Shown here: positions 46,041 through 54,942 of the stretch, in pieces | How positions within the stretch are numbered: the stretch's first letter is position 1 | How the letters are laid out: every line of letters starts with the position of its first letter | Assembly (NCBI GenBank): GCA_022448455.1 | Contig: JAKUUR010000003.1 | Span: 39,098-103,097, forward strand | Direction of reading: 5' to 3' | Length of the DNA stretch: 64,000 bases | DNA from: Candidatus Thioglobus autotrophicus | GTDB taxonomy: Bacteria; Pseudomonadota; Gammaproteobacteria; PS1; Pseudothioglobaceae | Program-made: the position numbers and the translations under genes | Notes under the pieces: generated by a model | The model's input: only the letters and a program-made list of their open reading frames with translations | Told to the model about the DNA's origin: nothing | Database searches by the model: none

Positions 46041-47651
46041 TCATAGCTTTAAGTGATAATAAGGTGACTTGGTTTCAACACGGTCATCGTCCACATGCTT
46101 GCCCACAGTGAAGTGATAAAGACTTTGCCACTCGCCCCCTTTGAGTCCCAGTATTTTATGCATCTCATCATCAAAGAAACAGCCAATACCTGTGGCTCGA
46201 AGATTGTGCGCCTCCGCTTCCAGATAAAGCACCTGCCCCACCAGTCCTGTTTCCCAATAGAGCCTGGGATAGAGTGACGGATCTTGTTTTAAAACAGAAT
46301 CAAAGTGAGCAAGCATACCAAGAGCGTAAGCACTATCACCGGCAATGGCTTGCATACAACTAAGCATTTGCGCTCTAGCCCTGAAATCACCCTTTTGCAG
46401 ACAATAAAGAGGCAGGCTTTCTGTTAACTGGTACCAGTCAAAATTCGAATGGGTAAGCTTTTTCAACGATTCAAGATGCTCGGCATTTCGGACCAACATA
46501 TACAGACCTGAGTCAAGACCCTCTACTGCATGAACAAATATGGCGAGATGAACTTGAGCCTCATAGGGAAACACATCAAAGGGGCAGCCGTTGTGCGGTA
46601 GGGTTTTCTCCAGAGCGTGACTAAAAGCGACCAGGTCTGTGCGGCTCGCCTGACGATCATAATTTTGTGCGCTGCGCCTTCTTCTAATAATGGCTTCAGC
46701 TGCAAACGTGGAGGTAAAGGCATTCTCACCAGGGTTTGAATAGTTAGACGTTTGCAGAGCAATGGAGTCATTTGGCCGGCTCGCTTTCTGCACCTTGTCG
46801 ATGATTTCCCAGTTCGCATGCTCTGGACTCAGACGATTTGGAGAATGTTGATATGTAAGATTCTGTTGCAAACTAAACCATTCCGATATTGCCTTTGAGT
46901 CGTAATGTTTGCTTTCCACCCAGCAAAGGCAGTCTACGTGTTCCGCCTCACCGTCCACCCAGCGCAATTGATCAAAACCCAGGAAGTGCTCCAGTGTCTT
47001 TTCCGAAATCTGCGGAATTAAAGTCATTTTCCAGCCATTCAGGTTGCAGGAGTAACGCAGCGCACCCAGGGCATGCCCCAGATCGTGCTGACAATAGCGA
47101 AAGGCTCGCTCGCCATACTTCCAAGCCTCTCGCCAAGGGATGCTGGTCAAAATGATGCCAAAACCCCCACAACTCTCAAGCCATAGCGCTTGGCTCCGAT
47201 CAAGAAGTGCTCTCACTTCCAGAGCATGAAGGTAAGGGTTGTAGTGAGTGACGCAAGCCTTTTGTCGAGCCAAATCCGGCAATACTAGGTAGCATTCAGT
47301 TGGGTGCAGATTGCCGCTGGAAGGATTCATCCTCAGCGCCCATTCGGAAGCACCGTACTTCTTCCAGGCCGAAAGACCCATACTAAGTTCGAGCATATTG
47401 GAAATGGATTTGATAGAAATCGAATCTGGCGAACCCTCAATGGCTTCGTAAAGTGCTGAATAAGCAAGATCTCGGTCCTTTTCAGCCAAAGGCAGTTGGA
47501 TTCGTGGAGCGCCCTCAAATAATCGGTAAGGCAGTGGTTGATTATCCCAATCGAGGTATCCAGGTGAGCGAGCGTAGCGGTGAGAATAGTGCTTGGTTTG
47601 TTGGTGATAACTCCTGACTATCGCGTATCTCTTTGGTCGATTGATACTCAT
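46041..47651 (-). CDS. SagB-type double nitroreductase-domain dehydrogenase
   Basis: 536 residues with two nitroreductase-like halves. The first has MNPSSGNLHPTECYLVLPD and the second RRRSAQNYDRQASRTDLVAF and AHNLRATGIGCFFDDEMHKI; both are marks of the SagB/ThcOx-type FMN family. Some members oxidise azolines in peptide maturation, but no YcaO or precursor gene is near, so the role is unknown. It looks richer in G+C than its neighbours, which suggests transfer. It starts two bases after the ferredoxin stop. Confidence 0.85.
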   Translation of the reverse strand: MSINRPKRYAIVRSYHQQTKHYSHRYARSPGYLDWDNQPLPYRLFEGAPRIQLPLAEKDRDLAYSALYEAIEGSPDSISIKSISNMLELSMGLSAWKKYGASEWALRMNPSSGNLHPTECYLVLPDLARQKACVTHYNPYLHALEVRALLDRSQALWLESCGGFGIILTSIPWREAWKYGERAFRYCQHDLGHALGALRYSCNLNGWKMTLIPQISEKTLEHFLGFDQLRWVDGEAEHVDCLCWVESKHYDSKAISEWFSLQQNLTYQHSPNRLSPEHANWEIIDKVQKASRPNDSIALQTSNYSNPGENAFTSTFAAEAIIRRRRSAQNYDRQASRTDLVAFSHALEKTLPHNGCPFDVFPYEAQVHLAIFVHAVEGLDSGLYMLVRNAEHLESLKKLTHSNFDWYQLTESLPLYCLQKGDFRARAQMLSCMQAIAGDSAYALGMLAHFDSVLKQDPSLYPRLYWETGLVGQVLYLEAEAHNLRATGIGCFFDDEMHKILGLKGGEWQSLYHFTVGKHVDDDRVETKSPYYHLKL

Positions 47652-47653
47652 TC

Positions 47654-48001
47654 TTATAAGCCGCCAGGCTTTTCAGAAAATAAATGCATCTTGCCATCTG
47701 GAAAATTATCCGGGTGATATTTTTCATGCTCTGGATCTGGGTCTCCGTTTTCTGTAATGTTTGGCCACATCATCTCAGTACTATATTTTCTGTTGAACTC
47801 TAACCACTCAGCGGCAGCTGGATCGGTATCAGGCAATATAGCTTCAACTGGACACTCTGGCACACATACATCACAATCAATACATTCTTGTGGGTTAATA
47901 ACCAGCATATTTTCGCCTTCGTAGAAACAATCTACTGGGCATACTTCAACACAATCTAAGTGCTTACATTTGATACAATCATCGTTTACTATATAGGTCA
48001 T
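47654..48001 (-). CDS. fdxA: Seven-iron ferredoxin (FdxA-like)
   Basis: 115-residue 3Fe-4S/4Fe-4S ferredoxin. The first motif [20 protein letters not shown] and the second [18 protein letters not shown] give the right cysteine spacing, and the acidic C-terminal extension ([17 protein letters not shown]) is usual in the AvFdI/FdxA group. An electron carrier. It could serve the SagB-like gene two bases downstream; the pairing is noticeable but not proof. Confidence 0.93.
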   Translation of the reverse strand: MTYIVNDDCIKCKHLDCVEVCPVDCFYEGENMLVINPQECIDCDVCVPECPVEAILPDTDPAAAEWLEFNRKYSTEMMWPNITENGDPDPEHEKYHPDNFPDGKMHLFSEKPGGL

Positions 48002-48052
48002 TTGACTTTATTCAATAATAGGAATTAAAAATATGATTCCGTGTTAATTTAG

Positions 48053-48080
48053 TCCTAGTATAATTGGTCAAAAATCCAAA
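48053..48080 (+). repeat. Half copy of the cassette repeat (left arm only)
   Basis: TCCTAGTATAATTGGTC followed by AAAAATCCAAA matches the left arm and the first core bases; then the similarity ends at AAGGTGTAATATGG. It separates the divergent ferredoxin and formate dehydrogenase genes and marks another likely junction. Confidence 0.6.
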
Positions 48081-48118
48081 AAGGTGTAATATGGATCTAA
48101 AAACAGCAGGAGTATATG

Positions 48119-49315
48119 ATGAAAATATTATGTGTTTTATATGATGACCCTACAGGTGGAATGCCTACGAGTTATCCATTAAAAGATTTACCTGTACTAG
48201 ACAAATATCCTGATGGTATGACCCTACCAAGTCCTAAAGGAAGGGACTTTACACCAGGAGAATTACTAGGTTGTGTATCTGGTGAATTAGGTTTAAGAAA
48301 GTTTTTAGAAGATAGAGGCCACACATTAGTAGTTACATCTGACAAAGATGGCGAAGGTTGTACGGCTGATAGAGAATTAGTTGATTCTGATATTGTTATA
48401 TCACAGCCATTTTGGCCTTACTATGTAACAAGAGAGAAAATGGAATCAGCTCCTAATCTAAAAATGGCAATTACTGCCGGTATTGGTTCAGACCATGTAG
48501 ATTTACAGGCAGCAATGGACCATAACGTTGATGTAGTTGAGGTAACCTATTGTAATTCAAGGTCAGTTGCAGAACATATTGTTATGATGATATTATCTTT
48601 AGTTAGAGATTATCATACTCAATATAAAATAGTTAATGATGGTGGATGGCATATCGCTGACGCTGTTCAAAGATCTTATGATGTAGAAGGTATGCACATA
48701 GGTACAATCGCTGCAGGCCGTATCGGTTATGATATGTTAAGAAAGATGCATCCATTCGATGTACATCTTCACTATTTTGATAAACACAGGTTAAGCCCTG
48801 AACAAGAACAAGAATTAAACCTAACATACCACGATTCAGTAGAATCATTAGTTGGCGTATGTGATGTTATTAATATAAGTTGTCCACTCCACCCTGAAAC
48901 AGAACATATGTTCAATGATGATCTAATCAGTAAGTGTAAGCAAGGTGCTTATATAATCAATACTGCTAGAGGTAAAATCTGTGACAAAGATGCTATTGCT
49001 AGAGCATTAGAATCTGGTCAGTTAAGTGGATATGCAGGTGATGTTTGGTTCCCACAACCGGCACCTAATGACCATGTTTGGAGAACAATGCCAAATCATG
49101 GTATGACTCCACACACTTCAGGAACTTCTCTATCTGCACAAGCAAGATATGCTGATGGAGTTAGGGAAATATTAGAGTGTCTATTTGATGGTGAAGAGAT
49201 AAGAAATCAATATTTGATTGTTCAAGACGGAGATCTTGCAGGTATGGGTGCTCACTCTTATACTAAAGGTACAGCAACAGGTGGTTCAGAAGAAGCGGAA
49301 AGGTATAAAAAATAA
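48119..49315 (+). CDS. fdh: NAD-dependent formate dehydrogenase
   Basis: About 398 residues of the D-2-hydroxyacid dehydrogenase superfamily. Unlike generic members it has the formate dehydrogenase marks: KILCVLYDDP start, FTPGELLGCVSGELGLRKFL, ISQPFWPYYVTREKM, ITAGIGSDHVDLQAAMDHNV, EVTYCNSRSVAEHIVMMILS, GTIAAGRIGYDML and PHTSGTSLSAQARYADG. It oxidises formate to CO2 with NAD, which would complete the methyl oxidation begun at 6-13 kb. I prefer the second ATG (48119), six bases after AGGAG. Confidence 0.95.
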   Translation: MKILCVLYDDPTGGMPTSYPLKDLPVLDKYPDGMTLPSPKGRDFTPGELLGCVSGELGLRKFLEDRGHTLVVTSDKDGEGCTADRELVDSDIVISQPFWPYYVTREKMESAPNLKMAITAGIGSDHVDLQAAMDHNVDVVEVTYCNSRSVAEHIVMMILSLVRDYHTQYKIVNDGGWHIADAVQRSYDVEGMHIGTIAAGRIGYDMLRKMHPFDVHLHYFDKHRLSPEQEQELNLTYHDSVESLVGVCDVINISCPLHPETEHMFNDDLISKCKQGAYIINTARGKICDKDAIARALESGQLSGYAGDVWFPQPAPNDHVWRTMPNHGMTPHTSGTSLSAQARYADGVREILECLFDGEEIRNQYLIVQDGDLAGMGAHSYTKGTATGGSEEAERYKK

Positions 49316-49370
49316 AATTCTAACTTAGGTTGACTATTTTTGTACATTAAATAATTCGGAAGTAATTACC

Positions 49371-49416
49371 CCTAGAATATTATTTTTTTCCAAATTTCGT
49401 TTCATGTGTGAGGGAG
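49371..49416 (+). repeat. Cassette repeat copy 9 (left arm trace + core)
   Basis: CCTAGAATATTATTTTTT, then CCAAATTTCGTTTCATGTG and TGAGGGAG. It lies between the convergent formate dehydrogenase and acyl-CoA synthetase genes. Confidence 0.9.
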
Positions 49417-49449
49417 TGTACCTACTGCTTAAAAAAAACTTCACCTAAT

Positions 49450-51012
49450 CTACTGCCTTTTTTGGAGTTCTGCTTTGGCAGGTTTTCCTGTTTGTGTATG
49501 CGGCATTTCTTTGAGCACTTCAAGAGCTGTGGGGTTCATAAAACGACTCATAATAGGGGCGCAGAATAAGCGTAATTCTTCCAGAGCCAGTGTTTTATTT
49601 TCTTTAAGAGTAACAAATGCTTTGACTTGTTCTTCTCCTGTCCCATCTGGAATGCCAATTACGGCACAATCAATCACAGCAGGATGCGTAAATATGCCTT
49701 CTTCTATTTCGTAAGCTGAAACCATTTCTCCCTTCACTCGGATCCTTTCTGAAAGACGAGCTAACCAATAAAGATTACCTTCTTCGTCCAATTTAGCAAG
49801 GTCGGCAGTGTAAAACCATGAATTACGCCAAGCGTTAGCTGTTTCTTCTGGCATGCCAATATATTTGGACGCCATGATAGCAGGCTCAAGTGGACGAATT
49901 ACCAGTTCCCCAGGCTCTCCTACAGGCAGTTCATTGTCATCTTCATCAACAACCGCCACTTTGTAACGATCTAGTACTTTGCCAGCTCCGCTTTTATCAA
50001 AAAGCGGAAGCGCTACAGCGCCAGCCTCGGTAGAGCCATAGCCAGTGCCACGGACCAGTTTAAGGTGAAAGCGAGCTTCAAAATCATCATGATTAACGGA
50101 CAATGGCGTGCCCCAAATAAAGCGCAAATTATGCTGGGTCTCTTCCGTACATGGCGCTGCTGACCAAAGTAACTGCTGAACAGAACCCATAGACATAAAC
50201 CATGTTGCCTTATAGCGACATATATCACTCCAAAAATTAGACAGGCTAAAACCTTGACGCATAATTGCTTGACCTCCCACCATCATAGCCGGCAATATGT
50301 CATACTGAGTGGCTCCTACATGATAAAGAGGATATGGAGTGTAGACGCAGTCCTTTTCGGTGAGATTGAATGCCTCTATCATCGATTCTGCAGCTCGCAC
50401 AGAGGACCTGTGTGGAATGTCACAACCTTTCGAGACACCTGTAGTGCCAGAAGTAAACAGAATTACAGCGGTTTCATCATCACTAGCTTGACATGAAAGG
50501 TTTGAACTGGACTCACCAAGAATCGATTGCCATGGCAATATTTCTAGACTAGGAAATAGCTTTTTAGCGGGACGATGGTCATCCGTCATAATAATCTGCT
50601 CCAAATAATCTAGGTCTTCCGTAACCTCAGATAACTGCTGCAAATATTCGCCGGAAGTAATCAGTATTTTGCACTTTGTTAAGTTAATCATTCGGCCAAG
50701 GGATGGTCCGCGAATATTATTGTTAACAGCTACTTCGATAGCACCAATTTTTTTTAGTGCATACGAACTAGCTAAAAACTGGATACAGCTTGGAAGCATG
50801 ATAGCGACATACTCTTTGTCGCCAACACCGAGACCAATTAAGCCACGGGCAATATGGTTTGTTAGTTGGTTAAACTCTGCGTACGTCAAGCATTCTCCCG
50901 TCTCAGCCTGAGTCACAAAAGCTTTGGGGCCGTGTTGTTCGGCAGAGTTTTGAAGCAACTGACCAAGATTTACCTTCTGACCTTCACGACCAGTGAGTAG
51001 TGTCTTCTTCAT
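49450..51012 (-). CDS. AMP-forming acyl-CoA synthetase (class I adenylate-forming)
   Basis: About 520 residues. The AMP/ATP motif AVILFTSGTTGVSKGCDIPH, GTGYGSTEAGAVALP, the hinge WFYTADLAKLDEEGNLYWLA and the C-terminal lysine QTGKPAKAELQK are in order, so the enzyme looks complete. The set resembles crotonobetaine/carnitine-CoA ligase (CaiC)-like enzymes, but the acid is not certain. I chose ATG 51010-51012 (MKKTLLTGREGQ), because the longer frame from 51063 runs through a terminator hairpin. Confidence 0.88.
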   Translation of the reverse strand: MKKTLLTGREGQKVNLGQLLQNSAEQHGPKAFVTQAETGECLTYAEFNQLTNHIARGLIGLGVGDKEYVAIMLPSCIQFLASSYALKKIGAIEVAVNNNIRGPSLGRMINLTKCKILITSGEYLQQLSEVTEDLDYLEQIIMTDDHRPAKKLFPSLEILPWQSILGESSSNLSCQASDDETAVILFTSGTTGVSKGCDIPHRSSVRAAESMIEAFNLTEKDCVYTPYPLYHVGATQYDILPAMMVGGQAIMRQGFSLSNFWSDICRYKATWFMSMGSVQQLLWSAAPCTEETQHNLRFIWGTPLSVNHDDFEARFHLKLVRGTGYGSTEAGAVALPLFDKSGAGKVLDRYKVAVVDEDDNELPVGEPGELVIRPLEPAIMASKYIGMPEETANAWRNSWFYTADLAKLDEEGNLYWLARLSERIRVKGEMVSAYEIEEGIFTHPAVIDCAVIGIPDGTGEEQVKAFVTLKENKTLALEELRLFCAPIMSRFMNPTALEVLKEMPHTQTGKPAKAELQKRQ

Positions 51013-51044
51013 CTGTGACTTTCCAAATAGATACGCATTCAGCC

Positions 51045-51073
51045 TCCAAAAATAAGAGGCCATAAGGCCTCTT
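51045..51073 (-). terminator. Intrinsic terminator upstream of the acyl-CoA synthetase
   Basis: On the minus strand AAGAGGCC, a TTAT loop and GGCCTCTT form an eight-base-pair stem (51073-51054) followed by ATTTTTGG. It follows the tRNA-like 3' end at 51087-51116, as a tRNA terminator would. It then precedes the synthetase gene, which therefore needs its own promoter beyond it. Confidence 0.75.
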
Positions 51074-51086
51074 AGTAATGATTGTT

Positions 51087-51116
51087 TGGTGCCGACACAC
51101 GGACTTAACCTAAGAC
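51087..51116 (-). tRNA. Possible tRNA-Leu 3' end remnant
   Basis: The minus strand reads GGTTAAGTCCGTGTGTCGGC then ACCA. This resembles the T-loop and acceptor end of gammaproteobacterial tRNA-Leu (GGTTCAAGTCC...TCGGCACCA), lacking one T-loop base. No complete tRNA precedes it. It may be an attachment-site scar. Tentative. Confidence 0.4.
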
Positions 51117-51258
51117 CTAATACCCCTTGAAAGGGTTTTTAAAATTTTTTAAATTTACTGGCACAGCTACTGGCACAATCATACTTGATTTCATTTAAGA
51201 ATTATTGTGAATAAAAGTAGGGGTAGTTTTTTTATTGCACTTTTCCATAAGCTACATT
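51117..51258. other. Spacer between tRNA remnants, no gene seen
   Basis: Contains a direct repeat TACTGGCACAGCTACTGGCA (two TACTGGCA units) and a long A+T-rich stretch. I see no intact gene. A degraded integrase or att region is conceivable given the tRNA scars on both sides, but nothing here proves it. Confidence 0.4.
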
Positions 51259-51303
51259 TACTCCCTGAGCGGGGGGCGCCTTCAGCCACTCGGCCATCTC
51301 TCC
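51259..51303 (-). tRNA. tRNA-Ser(GCT) 5' half, truncated
   Basis: Reading leftward from 51303: GGAGAGATGGCCGAGTGGCT then GAAGGCGCCCCCCGCTCAGG and GAGTAAATG. This matches the acceptor, D-arm and anticodon arm of tRNA-Ser(GCT). The long variable arm, T-arm and 3' end that should follow are absent. It is a tRNA scar rather than a working gene. Confidence 0.65.
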
Positions 51304-51409
51304 GAAGAGAGCATATTACACTGGATTTATTTCAGCCGATTATCTGAGAAATACACTAAAATTAATATCTAATAAAGGGAGATTAATTTGAGTTTTAAAT
51401 AATTTAATA

Positions 51410-51820
51410 ATGCATATAAGGTACTACACAAACGAAGATAAAAAACAGGTAATTTTGCTTTGGCAGAAAGTTTTTTTTGATGCTCCACCTTGGGCTGAGC
51501 CAAGTATATTATTGAAAAAAAAGTTGGAGGTTGACAACCTAGTTTTTGTTGCGGAAGATAATGGAAAAGTTATTGGCAGTTCTATGGCAGGTTATGATGG
51601 GCATTCAGGATGGGTTTATTCTGTTGCTGTTGAACCACAGCATAGAATGAAAGGTGTAGGTAAAGAGTTAGTTCATTTTGCGACTGAAGTGTTAAAAGGT
51701 TTAGGCGCCATAAAAGTTGGTCTACAGGTTGACTCTCATAATAAAGGTGTTATTGAATTTTACAAATCAATAGGTTTTGAGATTGAAGATCGAATCAATA
51801 TGAGTAAGATGGTTGATTAA
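51410..51820 (+). CDS. GNAT N-acetyltransferase (YpeA-like)
   Basis: 136-residue acetyltransferase. It has MHIRYYTNEDKKQVILLWQK, FVAEDNGKVIGSSMAGYDGH, the acetyl-CoA loop VAVEPQHRMKGVGKELVHFA and GVIEFYKSIGFEIEDRINMS. This order resembles the YpeA subgroup. Substrate unknown. Single plus-strand gene followed 32 bp later by cassette repeat 10. Confidence 0.9.
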   Translation: MHIRYYTNEDKKQVILLWQKVFFDAPPWAEPSILLKKKLEVDNLVFVAEDNGKVIGSSMAGYDGHSGWVYSVAVEPQHRMKGVGKELVHFATEVLKGLGAIKVGLQVDSHNKGVIEFYKSIGFEIEDRINMSKMVD

Positions 51821-51850
51821 AAATAGAATTTATTAAAGCCAGGTGTAATG

Positions 51851-51912
51851 ATAAAAATCCAAATTTCGTTCGATGTGTGAGGGAGGATATATTAAAACAT
51901 AGCCGAGTCGCT
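51851..51912 (+). repeat. Cassette repeat copy 10 (core + partial right arm)
   Basis: ATAAAAATCCAAATTTCGTT then CGATGTGTGAGGGAGGATAT, followed by ATTAAAACATAGCCGAGT, which is the first part of the right arm seen in copies 14 and 17. The pairing CTCCC arm is missing. Confidence 0.92.
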
Positions 51913-51953
51913 AATGAGCTACATAAGAACTAGCTAGCTTGAATTTAACTATT

Positions 51954-52592
51954 TTATTTCAGAAAATCATCGAAGTAGAAGTAATTGACTCCAGGCTTGC
52001 TGTCAATTCTTGAAACCATAGTTTTGGCTAATAACTCTGCCTTAACGCTTCTATATTTACTTGCAGAGCCAACGAGAAAAAAATCCATTATCTTGGCAAA
52101 CTTTAATACAACTACTTCGGAAAGTCTTTTTTCAGAACGCTGACCGACTAGAAAACTTGGCCTAAAAATATTTACAACTGGAAACTGAAGTTCTTTAATG
52201 GCTTCTTCGACCTCACCCTTTGTTCTTAGGTAGAAGTTTTTTGAAGTACTGTCTGCTCCTATAGATGAGATGAGACTTAGTGTTTCTGCACCAGATTCTT
52301 TGGCTTTTTTAGCAATGCTCAAACAGTAGTTGATGTCAACCTTTCGAAAGTTTTCTTGGCTACCAGCCTTTTTTATAGTTGTTCCAAGACAAATGAATAC
52401 ATGATTGCATGGTGGCAATGAACCATTCTTTTCAAAAGAATCAAAATCAATAACTAGCTGATTTGCATTTATAGGTAAGTCAGAAATTGATCTACGAGTG
52501 AGTGCTATTACGCTCTCTTGTTTATTACAAAGTATCTCAAGGACGTTTCTTCCTATAAGACCTGTTGAGCCAGCAATGATAGATATAGCCAT
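51954..52592 (-). CDS. NAD(P)-binding atypical SDR (HTATIP2/TIP30-like)
   Basis: 212-residue short-chain dehydrogenase-like protein. The Rossmann motif ISIIAGSTGLIGRNVLEILC opens it, with VFICLGTTIKKAGSQENFRK, LSLISSIGADSTSKNFYLRT (active-site Ser and Tyr region, K following) and VVNIFRPSFLVGQRSEKRLS. This set is typical of the TIP30-like oxidoreductases found as single genes in bacteria. Function unknown. Confidence 0.85.
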   Translation of the reverse strand: MAISIIAGSTGLIGRNVLEILCNKQESVIALTRRSISDLPINANQLVIDFDSFEKNGSLPPCNHVFICLGTTIKKAGSQENFRKVDINYCLSIAKKAKESGAETLSLISSIGADSTSKNFYLRTKGEVEEAIKELQFPVVNIFRPSFLVGQRSEKRLSEVVVLKFAKIMDFFLVGSASKYRSVKAELLAKTMVSRIDSKPGVNYFYFDDFLK

Positions 52593-52687
52593 TAAGAGAA
52601 GTTAAAGTAACTTAGATGGCCAACATTATAACAGTGGCAACTTTTATCTTAGTTATGAAGTTTACTATTACACACTAATACACACCC

Positions 52688-52712
52688 AAAAGTCCAAAGT
52701 TCGTTTGATGTG
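52688..52712 (+). repeat. Cassette repeat copy 11, left half only
   Basis: AAAAGTCCAAAGTTCG then TTTGATGTG, after which similarity stops abruptly (CTTCAACTTTTT follows). The missing right half is found on the other side of typA (copy 12), with TTGATGTG present at both ends. Confidence 0.88.
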
Positions 52713-52809
52713 CTTCAACTTTTTATTCATATACTTTTGCTTCTTTATCAAGCTTTAATCAATTTTTACGGGATAATGTGCCATCAATTTTTAATGAATA
52801 CAGCATTTA

Positions 52810-54642
52810 ATGACTAACAACCTCAGAAATATCGCAATCATTGCTCACGTAGACCATGGAAAGACTACGCTTATAGATAAACTGCTTTCCCAGTCTCAGA
52901 CCTTTGACGATCGATTCCAAGCAACGGACCGTATGATGGATTCTAATGATCTTGAAAAGGAGCGTGGAATTACAATCAGCTCAAAGAACACTGCAATTAG
53001 ATGGGGCGATTATAAAATTAATATTGTAGATACTCCAGGACATGCTGACTTTGGTGGAGAAGTTGAGAGGATTCTTTCAATGGTCGATAGCGTTCTACTT
53101 CTAGTTGATGCTGTTGATGGTCCAATGCCTCAGACTCGCTTTGTTACAAAAAAAGCCTTTGAGCAAGGACTTAATCCGATTGTAGTAATCAATAAAATTG
53201 ATCGACCAAGTGCTAGACCAGACTGGGTGATTGATCAAGTTTTTGATCTTTTTGATCAGCTAGGTGCTACCGAAGAGCAATTAGATTTTCCGGTAATTTA
53301 TGCTTCAGCCTTAGGTGGCTATGCTTCGGAAAATGACGATGTTAGAGAGGGCGATATGACTCCAATGTTTGAGTTAATTGTTAATAAGGTTCCGGCGCCA
53401 AATGTGGATCTTGATAGTCCATTCCAAATGCAAATCAGTTCATTGGATTACTCTTCATTTATAGGTGCAATAGGTATTGGTAGAATTGCAAGAGGTATCG
53501 TTAAGAAAAATATGCAAAACATTTTAATTGCACCAGATGGCTCTAAGAGAAATGTCAAAATAGTACAACTACTGGGCTTTAATGGCCTTGATAGGCATGA
53601 AGTCAGCTCTGCAAATGCTGGAGATATTGTAGGTATTGTTGGAATCGATAAAATTTCACTTTCAGATACAATCTGTGACCCTTTAAAAGTAGAGGCTTTG
53701 CCTCCTCTTAGCGTTGATGAACCAACTGTGAGTATGGCATTTAGAGTTAATGATTCTCCATTTGCGGGACTTGATGGCAAGTATATAACTTCAAGAAATA
53801 TACGAGAGCGTCTAGATAAAGAGTTAATATACAATGTCGCATTAAGGGTTGAAAACACTGAAGACTCTGCTGAATTTCTGGTCTCTGGAAGGGGCGAGCT
53901 ACACCTTTCGATCTTGATCGAGACTATGAGAAGAGAAGGCTTTGAATTGTCAGTAGGAAGACCTCAAGTTATTCTAAAAGAAATCGACGAAGTGATTTGC
54001 GAGCCTTTTGAAAATTTAACGGTGGATGTTGAATCTATTCACCAAGGTTCAGTAATGGAGAAATTAGGTGAGAGAAAGGCAGAGCTTACCAATATGACTC
54101 CAGACGGTAAAGGCCGAGTCAAGCTCGATTTTATAATCCCAGCTAGAGGCTTAATTGGTTTTAGAACTGAATTTTTAACGGCAACCACTGGTACAGGCTT
54201 GATGTACTCAACATTTGACTCATACAGGCCTCAAAAAGATGGAAAAATTGGCCAAAGAACAAATGGCTCTCTTATTTCTATGAATCAAGGCAAGTCAGTT
54301 GCTTATGCCATATTTAATTTGCAAAAAAGTGGCAAGTTCTTTCTTGGGCATGGAGAAGATATTTATGAAGGTATGGTGGTTGGTATAAATACTAGAGGTA
54401 AAGACCTAGTTATTAATGTTATGAAGGGTAAGCAGCTAACAAATGTCAGAGCTTCAGGCACTGATGAAGCAGTAGCTTTAACTCCACCAATAACTCTAGA
54501 TTTAGAGCAAGCATTAGAATTTATCGATGATGATGAGCTTGTTGAGGTTACTCCGAACAAGATTAGAATTCGAAAAAGACTTCTAACTGAAAATGAAAGA
54601 AAAAGAGCTAAACGAATGGAGAGCGAACGTATTGATGTGTGA
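52810..54642 (+). CDS. typA: Ribosome-associated GTPase BipA/TypA
   Basis: 610-residue translational GTPase. G1 is [15 protein letters not shown], the switch region [21 protein letters not shown]3 [17 protein letters not shown] and G4 NKIDRPSAR; the EF-G-like domains III and V and the TypA-specific C-terminal domain follow ([20 protein letters not shown]). It assists ribosome assembly and stress growth. The last residues ERIDV and the stop codon (ATTGATGTGTGA) are written by the right half of the cassette repeat. The gene sits inside a split copy of that repeat, odd for a core gene. Confidence 0.97.
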   Translation: MTNNLRNIAIIAHVDHGKTTLIDKLLSQSQTFDDRFQATDRMMDSNDLEKERGITISSKNTAIRWGDYKINIVDTPGHADFGGEVERILSMVDSVLLLVDAVDGPMPQTRFVTKKAFEQGLNPIVVINKIDRPSARPDWVIDQVFDLFDQLGATEEQLDFPVIYASALGGYASENDDVREGDMTPMFELIVNKVPAPNVDLDSPFQMQISSLDYSSFIGAIGIGRIARGIVKKNMQNILIAPDGSKRNVKIVQLLGFNGLDRHEVSSANAGDIVGIVGIDKISLSDTICDPLKVEALPPLSVDEPTVSMAFRVNDSPFAGLDGKYITSRNIRERLDKELIYNVALRVENTEDSAEFLVSGRGELHLSILIETMRREGFELSVGRPQVILKEIDEVICEPFENLTVDVESIHQGSVMEKLGERKAELTNMTPDGKGRVKLDFIIPARGLIGFRTEFLTATTGTGLMYSTFDSYRPQKDGKIGQRTNGSLISMNQGKSVAYAIFNLQKSGKFFLGHGEDIYEGMVVGINTRGKDLVINVMKGKQLTNVRASGTDEAVALTPPITLDLEQALEFIDDDELVEVTPNKIRIRKRLLTENERKRAKRMESERIDV

Positions 54643-54650
54643 GGGAGGAT
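54632..54650 (+). repeat. Cassette repeat copy 12, right half only
   Basis: TTGATGTGTGAGGGAGGAT, supplying the typA stop codon. It is the complement of the left half at 52688-52712; TTGATGTG is shared by the two halves. Confidence 0.88.
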
Positions 54651-54731
54651 AGATAAATCTATAGCTTTTTTCTCATATAACCAACTTGATTGTAAAATTA
54701 AGAAGTCTTTAATTCTCAATTTGGAGGACAC

Positions 54732-54872
54732 TTGGATCTAAAAAATTTTGACTGGTCTCAGTTCACAATTTCATTCTACTATCCAGTTGACGTTGAAAAG
54801 CTATACAAGCTTTGGGCAACTTCTGCGGGTCTTGAAAGTTTCTTTATTGAAAAAGCAATTTTTATCTACTAA
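54732..54872 (+). pseudogene. SRPBCC (AHSA1-like) domain, N-terminal fragment
   Basis: After GGAGG at 54723-54727, a TTG start reads LDLKNFDWSQFTISFYYPVD then VEKLYKLWATSAGLESFFIE and ends after KAIFIY at 54870-54872. FTISFYYPVDVEKLYKLW is the first strand and helix of an AHSA1/START-like protein. A full domain needs about 140 residues; only 46 are present. Confidence 0.7.
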
Positions 54873-54942
54873 AAAATGAAGTCAAAAGCTAGCGTTCAAA
54901 GAGAAGCGTTATTATATTCTCTTGTTTTAATTTAATTACTCA

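Noticed and set aside
51013..51063. Longer start for the acyl-CoA synthetase
   Set aside because: The extra 17 codons run through a terminator hairpin and lack a good ribosome-binding site.
51117..51258. Phage integrase gene between the tRNA remnants
   Set aside because: No reading frame of useful length or integrase motif is present.
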